A stretch of 64,000 nucleotides of DNA from Calditrichia bacterium. Its GTDB lineage: Bacteria; Calditrichota; Calditrichia; RBG-13-44-9; J075. Within the stretch, counting starts at the first letter, position 1. Every line of letters begins with the position of its first letter. A program made the position numbers and the translations under genes. Location: positions 1 through 64,000 of the forward strand of contig JACKAP010000007.1 of NCBI GenBank assembly GCA_020635015.1, in the 5' to 3' direction. The notes under the pieces were generated by a model. The model was not told where the DNA came from and made no database searches. It was given only the letters and a program-made list of their open reading frames with translations. This document shows, one piece after another, positions 8,477 through 16,583 of the stretch.

Positions 8477-8668
8477 TTTGCGCAAAGACTTTTCAAACAG
8501 TCTAATAACCGTAATAATTTTAAAAAATGAAATCGATTTTTTATTATTGACCGTGATTTTTCGATCAAATAAAACAACCGTTTCTTTTTCAAACGATCTG
8601 CCGTTAAATTATCTGCTTATTTTGATCATTAGATTGAAGAATCGGATTGCTAACCCGTCGGAGTAGGT

Positions 8669-9499
8669 ATGGCGAAACGTAAACAAACGCCGCAAGTCGA
8701 AATGCCTTTCTTAGATCATCTGGAAGAACTGCGCTGGCGCTTGATCCGCGCGATGATTGCGTTGGGGATCGGCATGATTCTCTGCTTTTTCGTGGCCCCG
8801 TATATTCTGGAGTTTCTCAAATACCCCGCCTCCCAGTTGGATCCCCCATTGATATTCCAATTTTTGAAAGTACAGGCGATCTTCATCGTCTATATCGAGA
8901 TCGGATTCTTTGGCGGTCTGACCCTGACCCTGCCCTATCTGCTGTTCCAGATATGGTCGTTCGTATCACCCGGCCTGATGCCGACAGAGCGGAAATACTT
9001 TCTTCCCCTGGTGGTTTTCTCGACCGGGCTTTTCCTGATCGGGCTGACCTTTGCGTTTTTGGTAATTCTGCCGATCGCTCTGGAATTTTTTGTGGGATTG
9101 GCCCCGGACGGTATCGAGGCCAATATTGCCATCGATCTGTATATCGGATTTGCCATCCGGATCATGTTCCTGTTCGGATTGATTTTCGAACTGCCGATGG
9201 TCTGCTACTTCCTGGCGAAAATCGGGCTGCTCACCGACGAACTGATGCGTAAATACCGCCGGCACGGCATCGTCGCGATCTTTATCATCGCAGCCCTGCT
9301 GACCCCGCCGGATCCGGTCACCCAGGTGTTTCTGGGAGTGCCGCTGGTGCTATTGTATGAGTTTTCGATTTATATCGTCGCCATGGTGGTGCGGAAGCGC
9401 AAAAAGCGCGAAGCAGTGGAAGAGGCGCGTTATCAGGCATTGCTGGAAGAAGAAAGGCGGCTGGAGGAAGAAAAGCGCACGGAGCAGGAAGGCAGTTGA
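8669..9499 (+). CDS. tatC: twin-arginine translocase subunit TatC
   Basis: Protein of 276 residues with six hydrophobic segments. Family features are visible: the N-terminal MPFLDHLEELRWRLI (MSxxxHLxELRxRL motif), the FxxFxxPGLMPTERK loop and FGLIFELPM. TatC is the receptor for twin-arginine signal peptides in the inner membrane. The C-terminal tail from residue 235 is long and highly charged (KRKKREAVEEA, then EEERRLEEEKR), forming a predicted cytoplasmic helix beyond the usual end. No tatA/B is adjacent. Confidence 0.95.
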   Translation: MAKRKQTPQVEMPFLDHLEELRWRLIRAMIALGIGMILCFFVAPYILEFLKYPASQLDPPLIFQFLKVQAIFIVYIEIGFFGGLTLTLPYLLFQIWSFVSPGLMPTERKYFLPLVVFSTGLFLIGLTFAFLVILPIALEFFVGLAPDGIEANIAIDLYIGFAIRIMFLFGLIFELPMVCYFLAKIGLLTDELMRKYRRHGIVAIFIIAALLTPPDPVTQVFLGVPLVLLYEFSIYIVAMVVRKRKKREAVEEARYQALLEEERRLEEEKRTEQEGS

Positions 9500-9530
9500 T
9501 TATCCTATGAACTAAATTCTTCCGCAAAGC

Positions 9531-9615
9531 ATTGGCCTTTGGTCATTGGTTCTTGGCCAGAAACCAGAAACCAAAGGCTAAGAACCAAAAACCAATGACC
9601 AATAACCAACACCCA
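9531..9615. repeat. imperfect inverted repeat, CCAATGACC type
   Basis: GGCCTTTGGTCATTGGTTCTTGG faces CCAAAGGCTAAGAACC and CCAATGACCAATAACC. It fills the spacer between tatC and the prenyl synthase gene and belongs to the general class of intergenic hairpins in this window. Confidence 0.65.
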
Positions 9616-9657
9616 ACACCCAAAAACTAAATCATCAAATAAATTGCAAGGCACGCA

Positions 9658-10635
9658 ATGAAAGGTCCCCTGAAGCAAATATTCGAGCCGTTTGAGAAAG
9701 ATCTAGGTAATTTTGACAGTCACTTTAACGAGATCATGCGTTCGGACGTACGGCTGGTGGATCAGGTGGCCAAATATATCGTCAAGCACAAGGGTAAGCA
9801 GTTCCGCCCGGCGCTGGTGATCGTGGCGGCCAGCACCCTGGCAGACGCTGGTCCCCGCACCTACACCATTGCCGCGGTGGTGGAGCTGCTCCACACCGCC
9901 TCGCTGGTGCACGATGACGTGCTCGATGCCTCCGAACTGCGCCGGGGGGTGCGCACCATCCATAAGATCTGGAAAAACAAGGTAGCGATTCTGATGGGCG
10001 ATTACCTCCTGGCCAAATCGCTGATCGCCGCCACCGAAACCGGCAGCCTGGAAGTGATGAACACCGTGGCCACCGTAGCCAAGCGGCTGATCAAGGGCGC
10101 GATCTTCGAGGTGCAGAAAGCGCGCAAGCTGGATATTTCCATCGAGGATTATTTCAAGATGATCGGCGACAAGACCGCCTCGCTGATCTCGGCCTGCTGC
10201 GAGCTGGGGGCGCTCAGCGTGGGGGCCAATCCCGACCAGCAGGAAGCCCTGCGCGCATTTGGCGAGAATCTCGGTCTGGCATTCCAGATCAAAGACGATC
10301 TGCTCGACTACGAAAGCAGCAGCGGCATCCTCGGCAAGCCGGCAATGGCGGATCTGGAAGATAAAAAGATCACCCTGCCGCTGATCTATGCTTTCCAGGC
10401 GGCTCCGGAAAAAGAGCAGAAGCAGATCTTCAAGCTTGTCAAAAACGGCAAGGCCCGGAAAAACCTCAACACCATCCTGGGTTTTGTCAAACAATATGGG
10501 GGGTTGGAGAAAGCACAACAAACTGCCGAAGATTTAAAACAGAAGGCGATCGATTCGCTGGCACTGCTCCCGTCAACCCCCGCTCGGCAATCGCTGGAAG
10601 ATCTGGCGGAATTTGTGGTGAAACGAAGTAAATGA
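9658..10635 (+). CDS. polyprenyl diphosphate synthase
   Basis: Trans-isoprenyl diphosphate synthase of 325 residues. The first Asp-rich motif is LVHDDVLDASELRRG (Asp86 onward), the second FQIKDDLLDYE near residue 209; GKQFRPALV gives the homoallylic substrate-binding segment. The residues before the first motif are small/aliphatic, which favours a long-chain product (octaprenyl-like) used for quinone side chains. It could supply the donor for the two UbiA enzymes at the start of the window; that link is inference. Confidence 0.92.
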   Translation: MKGPLKQIFEPFEKDLGNFDSHFNEIMRSDVRLVDQVAKYIVKHKGKQFRPALVIVAASTLADAGPRTYTIAAVVELLHTASLVHDDVLDASELRRGVRTIHKIWKNKVAILMGDYLLAKSLIAATETGSLEVMNTVATVAKRLIKGAIFEVQKARKLDISIEDYFKMIGDKTASLISACCELGALSVGANPDQQEALRAFGENLGLAFQIKDDLLDYESSSGILGKPAMADLEDKKITLPLIYAFQAAPEKEQKQIFKLVKNGKARKNLNTILGFVKQYGGLEKAQQTAEDLKQKAIDSLALLPSTPARQSLEDLAEFVVKRSK

Positions 10636-10640
10636 CGTGG

Positions 10641-10675
10641 AGCGAAGAGCGAAGAGCGAAGAGCGAAGAGCGAAT
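10641..10675. repeat. heptanucleotide array (AGCGAAG)x5
   Basis: Four perfect copies and one imperfect copy of AGCGAAG just after the prenyl synthase stop codon. Another of the heptamer arrays. Confidence 0.85.
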
Positions 10676-10694
10676 TTAGGCGAGGGATAATATA

Positions 10695-11867
10695 ATGCAA
10701 TACATTCTTAAATTATTACATTGTTATTTGTTACCCCTTAAACGGCATGAGAATTCTGGCAGTTCAATCCAGTATCCAGTATCCAGTATCCAGTATCCAG
10801 TATCCAGTATCCAGTATCCAGTATCAATCGCTCCACGCGCCGCGCTCCACGCTCTACGAAAAGCTCTCCCGCATTTGATATTCCTCTGTCTGATATTCAT
10901 CCTCACCAGTTGCCGCCAAAGCAGCCACGCACCTATCTCCCGCACCGATTTCCTGCTGGGCACTTATGTGAACATCACCAGTTACGATAGCGAACTGCCG
11001 GAAGCCCAAATCGATCAAGCCCTGGACGAGGCACTGGGCGTCATCCGGGAGATTGAGCAGCAGACCAACCCCTATGACCGCAACTCTTTCATCGGCCGGC
11101 TGAATGCCGGACGGGGGGAAGCGCGCAGCGTACCATTGCCTCCGCGCCTGCGGGCGCTGGCAGAAGCGGCGCTGCAGCTCTCCAACGACACCGGGGGCAG
11201 CTTCGACTTCACCCTCTGGCCGGTCTTCCGCCGCTGGCATTTCGAAAGCGAGCACCCCAAGGCCCCCCCTGCCGATACCATCCGCGCTTATTTACCGCGG
11301 GTTGATTTCCGCCGGGTACAGCTGGATTCGGCCGGACTGAGCGTGGCTGCTGCTACCGAGCTCGATTTTAGCGGCATCGTCAAAGGCTTTGCGGTGGAGA
11401 GCGCCCGGGACGTATTGACTGAGCATGGCCTGGAGAACTTCATCATCGACGCCGGTGGCAATCTGGGCCTGAACTGGCAGCGGGGGCAGAGCGTGGAGAT
11501 CCAGGTGCGTCACCCCCGCCGCGACGGCGCCTTCTGGGGCTCCTTCCCACTGCAGAACAGCTGCGGCATCGCCACTTCCGGCGACTATCACTTTTACTTC
11601 ATGGAAGACGGCCGGCGTTACCATCACGTGCTGGATCCGCATACCGGCTACCCGGTGGCCCAGATGGTCAGCACCACCATCATTGCCCCCAACGCCACCC
11701 TGGCGGACGGCTATTCGACCGCGGTTTTTGTAATGGGGGTAACGGCGGGTCAGCAGTTTATCGAATCCCACCCGGAATTGGAAGGTTTGATGATCTATCA
11801 GGACGGCGACTCCCTGGCGACCTACCTATCGCCGGGCTTGCGGGGGATCTTTAAGCCGGCGTGGTAA
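10695..11867 (+). CDS. apbE: FAD:protein FMN transferase (ApbE), lipoprotein
   Basis: ApbE family enzyme that covalently attaches FMN to Thr residues of secreted flavoproteins such as RNF/NQR subunits. Motifs: SFDFTLWPV, the conserved DFSGIVKGFAV, IIDAGGNLG, then HHVLDPHTGYPV and APNATLADGYSTAVFVMG. A lipoprotein signal LIFLCLIFILTSC ends near residue 73, so the mature enzyme is membrane-anchored in the periplasm. The ATG at 10695 is doubtful: residues 24-43 are encoded by a heptamer array (10767-10822), so translation probably starts later, perhaps at the TTG just before the hydrophobic segment. Confidence 0.9.
   Translation: MQYILKLLHCYLLPLKRHENSGSSIQYPVSSIQYPVSSIQYPVSIAPRAALHALRKALPHLIFLCLIFILTSCRQSSHAPISRTDFLLGTYVNITSYDSELPEAQIDQALDEALGVIREIEQQTNPYDRNSFIGRLNAGRGEARSVPLPPRLRALAEAALQLSNDTGGSFDFTLWPVFRRWHFESEHPKAPPADTIRAYLPRVDFRRVQLDSAGLSVAAATELDFSGIVKGFAVESARDVLTEHGLENFIIDAGGNLGLNWQRGQSVEIQVRHPRRDGAFWGSFPLQNSCGIATSGDYHFYFMEDGRRYHHVLDPHTGYPVAQMVSTTIIAPNATLADGYSTAVFVMGVTAGQQFIESHPELEGLMIYQDGDSLATYLSPGLRGIFKPAW
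10767..10822. repeat. heptanucleotide array (ATCCAGT)x8
   Basis: Eight perfect copies of ATCCAGT lying within or just ahead of the apbE reading frame. Three units equal 21 nt, so the array reads through in one frame as a repeating IQYPVSS peptide. Confidence 0.92.
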
Positions 11868-11910
11868 GACTTAACTGCTTTACCACGGATTTACACGGTG
11901 ATTTTCTGTG

Positions 11911-11988
11911 GATGGGTGAATGGGTGTATGAGTGGATGGGGGAATGCGCGTTTTTTCCCATATACTCATCACCCCATTCACCCATCAA
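11911..11988. repeat. inverted repeat, GATGGGTGAATGGGT family
   Basis: GATGGGTGAATGGGTG at the left faces CACCCCATTCACCCATC at the right. It lies between the convergent apbE and ligA genes and is followed at 12006-12041 by TCTGCGGAAATCTGTCC..., a one-sided repeat seen again at 53905-53941. Confidence 0.75.
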
Positions 11989-12045
11989 CAAGAGATGCAT
12001 TTCTATCTGCGGAAATCTGTCCAATCTGTGAAATCTGCGTGCAAT

Positions 12046-14070
12046 TCACTCCCCGACCATTTCCAAAAAAAATTCCTCACTCAGCACCGTCACCCCCAGC
12101 TCCTGTGCTTTTTTCAGCTTGGAGCCGGCGGCTTCTCCCGCCACCAGGTAATCGGTCTTTTTGCTGACTGAGCCGGTAGTCTTGCCGCCGCGCGCCTCCA
12201 CCATTTGGGAGGCCTCCTCGCGGGTAAAACGGGTTAGGGTGCCGGTAAAGACGAAGGTTTTGCCCTCAAACCGGTCATCCCCGGAGGCTGTAGACGGCTC
12301 CGGCACATCCGCTTCAAAAGGCATCCCCGCCGCCCTGAGTTTCTCCAAAACTGCCTGGTTTTCCTTCCGTCCAAAAAAATCTTTCACGCTGGCAGCAGTC
12401 TTCTCCCCGATGCCGTCGATCGCCGCAATCTCCTCCTCGCTCGCCGCCGCCATGCGGTCGAGGGAATGAAAATGGCCCGCCAGCAGCTTTGCCGCGCCTT
12501 CTCCCACGTAGCGGATGCCCAGCCCGAATAGCAGCCGCGCCAGGGGCCGGCTTTTACTGGCGTCGATCCCCTGCAGCAGGTTCTCGGCGCTTTTCTCCCC
12601 CATGCGTTCCAGTTGGGCGACATCCTCTGCCCGGAGGGTGTAGAGATCGCCATAATCGCGAATCAGCTCATTGGCCAGCAGCAGCTCCACCACCTTTTCC
12701 CCCAATCCTTCAATGTCCAGGGCTTTGCGGGCGGCATAATGGGTAATCTTACCCGCCACCTGGGCGGGGCAGGTGATGTTCTCGCAGATCAGCGCCACCT
12801 CGTCGGGCAGGCGCACCAGCGGGGTATGGCAGACCGGGCAGCGGGTGGGCGGTTGGTAAGGCACACTATCGGCAGCGCGGCTTTCGCTTTCCACCTGCAC
12901 GATCTTGGGGATGATCTCGCCGCCCTTTTCGATCACCACCGCATCGCCGATACGCACATCCAGGCGGCGGATCTCATCGGCATTATGCAGGGTGGCGCGA
13001 CTGACTGTAGTACCCAGCAAGAGCACCGGCTCCAGATGGGCCACCGGGGTCACCGCGCCAGTGCGCCCCACCTGCCACTGAATGTCGAGCAGGCGGGTGC
13101 GGGCCTGCTCGGTGGCGAACTTGAAAGCGATTGCCCAGCGGGGGCTTTTGGCGGTAAAGCCCATGCGCCGCTGCTGCTCAAAGGAATCGACCTTTACCAC
13201 CACCCCGTCAATCTCGTAGGGCAGGTCATATTTTTTCGCCGCAAATTCCCGCCAATACCCGATCACCGCCTCGACATCCTTACAGCGGCGGGCATGGGGA
13301 TTGACCGGAAAACGCATTTTTTTCAATGCCTCCAGCGCCTCGTAATGGCTGCGCAGGGGTAGGGAATGATCACCGGCGGCATCCAGGTAGTAGCAGAACA
13401 TTCGCAGGGGACGTTTGGCCACAATGCGGGTGTCCTGCATTTTTAAGGTCCCGGCAGCGGAGTTGCGCGGATTGGCGAAGGGAGGCTCTCCGGCGGCGAC
13501 CCGCTCCCGGTTCAATTGCTCGAACTCAGCCTTGGGATAATAGATCTCACCGCGGATCTCGATATTCTGCAGGTCATCCCGCCCGCTTTCCAGGCGCAGG
13601 GGGATGCTGCGGATGGTCTTCACGTTGTTGGTCACCTCGTCTCCCTGCTCGCCGTCGCCGCGGGTGACCGCCCGCTGTAAGATACCGCCTTCGTAGACCA
13701 GGCTCATCGCCACCCCGTCGATCTTCAGCTCGCAGACGTACTCGAATGTCTCCCCTTCCAGCAGGGTGCGCACCCGGCGGTCAAAATCACGGATCTCCTC
13801 CTCGTTGTAGGTGTTGGAGAGGCTGAGCATCGGTTTACGGTGGCGCACCACCGGGAACACCTTGGTCGGCGCGCCGCTCACCCGGCGGCTGGGAGAGGTG
13901 TCGCTCTGAAATTCAGGAAACTGTGCTTCCAGCGCCTCCAGCCGCTTCATGAGCATGTCATACTCGTAATCTTTGATGGTTGGCTGAGCGAGCACATAAT
14001 AGCGGTAGTCATGCTCGCTCAACTCCCGGCGCAGCCGTTCGATCTCCTGCCTGGCCTGTGCTTTATCCAT
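12046..14070 (-). CDS. ligA: NAD-dependent DNA ligase
   Basis: Protein of 674 residues, the normal LigA length. Order of domains: N-terminal Ia domain (YRYYVLAQPTIKDYEYD), adenylation domain with active-site ELKIDG (Lys116), OB fold, a four-Cys zinc finger (CPVCHTPL then ENITCPAQ), helix-hairpin-helix repeats (ERMGEKSAENLL, DGIGEKTAASV) and a C-terminal BRCT domain (GKTFVFTGTLTRFTREEA). It seals nicks in replication and repair. Appears intact; it begins at ATG 14070, divergent from the lipoprotein gene that follows. Confidence 0.97.
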   Translation of the reverse strand: MDKAQARQEIERLRRELSEHDYRYYVLAQPTIKDYEYDMLMKRLEALEAQFPEFQSDTSPSRRVSGAPTKVFPVVRHRKPMLSLSNTYNEEEIRDFDRRVRTLLEGETFEYVCELKIDGVAMSLVYEGGILQRAVTRGDGEQGDEVTNNVKTIRSIPLRLESGRDDLQNIEIRGEIYYPKAEFEQLNRERVAAGEPPFANPRNSAAGTLKMQDTRIVAKRPLRMFCYYLDAAGDHSLPLRSHYEALEALKKMRFPVNPHARRCKDVEAVIGYWREFAAKKYDLPYEIDGVVVKVDSFEQQRRMGFTAKSPRWAIAFKFATEQARTRLLDIQWQVGRTGAVTPVAHLEPVLLLGTTVSRATLHNADEIRRLDVRIGDAVVIEKGGEIIPKIVQVESESRAADSVPYQPPTRCPVCHTPLVRLPDEVALICENITCPAQVAGKITHYAARKALDIEGLGEKVVELLLANELIRDYGDLYTLRAEDVAQLERMGEKSAENLLQGIDASKSRPLARLLFGLGIRYVGEGAAKLLAGHFHSLDRMAAASEEEIAAIDGIGEKTAASVKDFFGRKENQAVLEKLRAAGMPFEADVPEPSTASGDDRFEGKTFVFTGTLTRFTREEASQMVEARGGKTTGSVSKKTDYLVAGEAAGSKLKKAQELGVTVLSEEFFLEMVGE

Positions 14071-14158
14071 GGCGAACTGGTCTCCTTAATGTGGCGTAAA
14101 AACTGGAAAGTTCATTTTTTCTATGGAAATAGGTTAATCCAATACTTATTTTGCCAAT

Positions 14159-14761
14159 ATGATAAAAAATATCATCACCACTTTGGCTGTGATGGCATTC
14201 CTGCTTGCGGGTTGCACCAACCCCTTTTCCACCCGCACTCCCGAGGCGCCCTCCGGCGACACCTCGATTGACCGCAATCTCCAAACCGATCCCAACCAGG
14301 TGCTAACCAAAATTCAGCAGGCGTTTCAGCAAAAAGATACTCAGGCATACCAGGATTGTTTCGCCGACAGCACGCTTACCGGCAGCAGTTTCGCTTTCAC
14401 TCCGGAACAAAATGAATCGTACCGCCTGAACAATTGGGAAATTACCGATGAGCGGAATTATTTCTTTAACCTGGTGAATGCGGAGGAGCTTCAGACGGTT
14501 GACATCCAATACCCCGGCTCCCCCGCCATTCCGACTCCGGTCACCAGTTCTCCCGACACGCTGGAAATCGACTTCAACTACCTGATCACCGCCGAATTTA
14601 GAACAAAAACCGAGATGTATCAAGGAAGAAGTATTCTTCGTATCCTGAAGTCGCCGGAAGAATTATGGTACATCTACGAATGGCTGGACCTGCGCAACAG
14701 CAGCGATATCAGTGACAGCACCTGGTCGACATTGAAGGCGAATTACCGGATTTCGGGGTGA
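14159..14761 (+). CDS. lipoprotein of unknown function (NPF pair, first)
   Basis: Lipoprotein of 200 residues: signal MIKNIITTLAVMAFLLAGC with Cys19, then TNPFS. The mature part has DPNQVLTKIQQAFQQKDTQAY and a C-terminal LWYIYEWLDLR. The next gene codes for a protein with the same layout (CNNPF, NPDEVLQNFQYAYTFKDSLVY, RWLISRWED), so the two are divergent paralogues. The layout of a short helix followed by beta strands ending in W-x-I-x-x-W resembles NTF2/SnoaL-like folds; that is a guess. No function can be assigned. Confidence 0.8.
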   Translation: MIKNIITTLAVMAFLLAGCTNPFSTRTPEAPSGDTSIDRNLQTDPNQVLTKIQQAFQQKDTQAYQDCFADSTLTGSSFAFTPEQNESYRLNNWEITDERNYFFNLVNAEELQTVDIQYPGSPAIPTPVTSSPDTLEIDFNYLITAEFRTKTEMYQGRSILRILKSPEELWYIYEWLDLRNSSDISDSTWSTLKANYRISG

Positions 14762-14792
14762 ATCGACACATTACAAATCATTATCCAAACTT

Positions 14793-14821
14793 GGCCACAG
14801 AGACACAGAGCACACTGAGAA
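14793..14821. repeat. half copy of CCACAGAG repeat
   Basis: GGCCACAGAGACACAGAG, followed by ACTGAGAAATGAC, matches one arm of the family at 3360 and 23500. The other arm seems replaced by the neighbouring GTCATTGCGAG element. Confidence 0.55.
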
Positions 14822-14835
14822 ATGACAAGGGTGTC

Positions 14836-14953
14836 GTCATTGCGAGCCGCGTTTTGGGGCGGCGCGGCAATCTCCCGCGGATCGCTTTCAACTTAACTGC
14901 AGATGGGTGCACCATGCAGGAGATTGCTTCGGCAAAATACGCCTCGCAATGAC
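14836..14953. repeat. dispersed element, GTCATTGCGAG...CTCGCAATGAC (copy 1)
   Basis: An element of about 118 bp with terminal inverted repeats GTCATTGCGAG / CTCGCAATGAC and internal AGGAGATTGC. Copies 2 and 3 are at 23627-23743 and 53758-53874. Small, non-coding and always intergenic, as expected for a MITE/REP-like element. It separates the two related lipoprotein genes. Confidence 0.85.
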
Positions 14954-14991
14954 AGCATGAATTAAATTTAGGGCAAGGTGCATATCATCCG

Positions 14992-15546
14992 TTGACATCA
15001 CAAATGAAAATTATTCGGATTAATTACAATCTGTTTGTATTGTGTCTGCTGGCCGGCCTGTTGCTGACCTGCAACAATCCCTTTGCCCCCGGCACCGCCG
15101 ATGAGAATGAGCGGGGGTCGCTGTTGCTGACCTCCCAGCGGAATCCCGATGAAGTATTGCAGAATTTTCAGTACGCTTATACATTTAAAGATTCGCTGGT
15201 GTACAGCGAGCTGTTCGATTCGACTTTTACCTTTATCAGCACCAACTTCAATGTTTCGCCGCCGGAGCCGATCGTGTGGGGCCGGGATCAGGAATTGCGC
15301 ACCGTCGGGAGGATGTTCCGCTTTTTCAATACCCTGGACCTGACCTTCAACAGCGTCATCGACCGTGACACTCTGGAATTCAGCGCGGGAGACAACCTGC
15401 CCCTGCGCATCGAAGACAACATCACCTTTACCCTGACCCTCGACGGAGGCAGCACCATCCCGACCCTGCTTGGGGAAGTGATTTTTGTCTACGTGCGGCG
15501 GGAAAATCGCTGGCTGATCAGCCGCTGGGAAGATAAACAAATTTAA
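14992..15546 (+). CDS. lipoprotein of unknown function (NPF pair, second)
   Basis: A lipoprotein of about 180 residues; the TTG at 14992 or the ATG at 15004 (MKIIRINYNLF) may be the start. The lipobox is LLAGLLLTC followed by NNPFAPG. The mature protein has NPDEVLQNFQYAYTFKDSLVYSELF and ends with RWLISRWEDKQI. It is a paralogue of the gene at 14159. Unknown function, probably anchored to the outer or inner membrane and facing the periplasm. Confidence 0.78.
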   Translation: MTSQMKIIRINYNLFVLCLLAGLLLTCNNPFAPGTADENERGSLLLTSQRNPDEVLQNFQYAYTFKDSLVYSELFDSTFTFISTNFNVSPPEPIVWGRDQELRTVGRMFRFFNTLDLTFNSVIDRDTLEFSAGDNLPLRIEDNITFTLTLDGGSTIPTLLGEVIFVYVRRENRWLISRWEDKQI

Positions 15547-15726
15547 GCAAAACGTCGAATTTCCTTTCCATATCACAATTCCCGGCCGGATTTATGCGTA
15601 TCATTGACCGCAACAACGACGGGAATCGCTCGGGAGACGGGGGGAAATTATCTCCTATCTATCATCATTTGGGAAATATCCTTATATTGAGCGACTTGAC
15701 GAAAAATATTCAGGAGAACACGCGCA

Positions 15727-16455
15727 ATGAAACGGCTTACGGTATCTGTTGATGATGTAGCAGCGCTACGGTATGGTCTGAACGACAGCGATTTTGATCC
15801 GGTGCAGTATGCCATTCTGTGTGAAGTGGCCGGGGCCAACGGCATTTCCCTGACCCTCACCAACAGCGAATACGGTATCCAGGAGCGGGATGCCCAACTG
15901 CTGAAAAAGCTGTACAAGACCTTCCTGAACATCCACCTGCCGCCGGATCCGCAGGTTATCAAAGCCGCGCTGTCGCTCAATCCCGACATGGTGACCTTTG
16001 CCGAGGTGGCCCGGGGGGAAACCGTCAAACTCTCCCCGCTTTCACATGCCGCCTTCTCCGAGATCTTGCCGGGGGTGTTGCCGGATTTTCGCGCCAATAA
16101 TATTTCCGTTGCGGCGCTGTGCTATCCGGAGATCAGTGTGCTGAAGCAACTGAGCAAGATCCGAATCGACTATGTGGAGTTTGATTGCACCGAGATCACC
16201 ACTGCTTCGGATTCCAATGAGGAACTGGTGGGTTTCGATAAACTGAGCACAGCGACCCTCGCCGCCGCCAAGTTGGGAATTGGGGTAAATTGTTTTGGGG
16301 GGATCGATTACGGCTATTTGTCAACCCTGGCGGTGATTCCCCGCCTGGAAGATATCTGCCTCGGGCGGAGCATTCTCAAGCGCGCCATGTTGGTGGGTGT
16401 CGAACGAGCAGTGCGGGAAGCCCGGGAGCAGATCCTGTTCCACCAGCGGGGCTAA
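15727..16455 (+). CDS. PdxJ-like TIM-barrel protein lacking the catalytic residues
   Basis: Protein of 242 residues that follows pyridoxine 5'-phosphate synthase (PdxJ) end to end: SVDDVAALR for NIDHIATLR, DPVQYAILCEVAGANGISL for DPVQAAFIAEQAGADGITV, and LEDICLGRSILKRAMLVGVERAV for the C-terminal phosphate site. But the catalytic HLREDRRH segment is replaced by LTLTNSEYGI, the family Glu in NLEM is His (NIHL), and the VNAGHGL His segment reads VNCFGGI. From established knowledge of PdxJ these are the residues for ring closure, so it is unlikely to make pyridoxine phosphate. It may bind a phosphorylated ligand or partner instead. Confidence 0.8.
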   Translation: MKRLTVSVDDVAALRYGLNDSDFDPVQYAILCEVAGANGISLTLTNSEYGIQERDAQLLKKLYKTFLNIHLPPDPQVIKAALSLNPDMVTFAEVARGETVKLSPLSHAAFSEILPGVLPDFRANNISVAALCYPEISVLKQLSKIRIDYVEFDCTEITTASDSNEELVGFDKLSTATLAAAKLGIGVNCFGGIDYGYLSTLAVIPRLEDICLGRSILKRAMLVGVERAVREAREQILFHQRG

Positions 16456-16583
16456 GATGGTTATCCATACAATTTTTTTTAAAAAAATTAAATTTGTGCT
16501 GAATACACCGTACGAACGTGCCGAGATTTATTAAATATAAGCATCTAAACGTTTTGCGGTTAACCAAGCAGGGAGTCGCCACA

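Noticed and set aside
12613..13362. Plus-strand frame opposite ligA
   Set aside because: Antisense to conserved LigA residues; no independent evidence.
16468..16492. A/T-rich palindrome (AATTTTTTTTAAAAAAATT)
   Set aside because: Too weak and too A/T-rich to call a terminator; it could also be part of a promoter.
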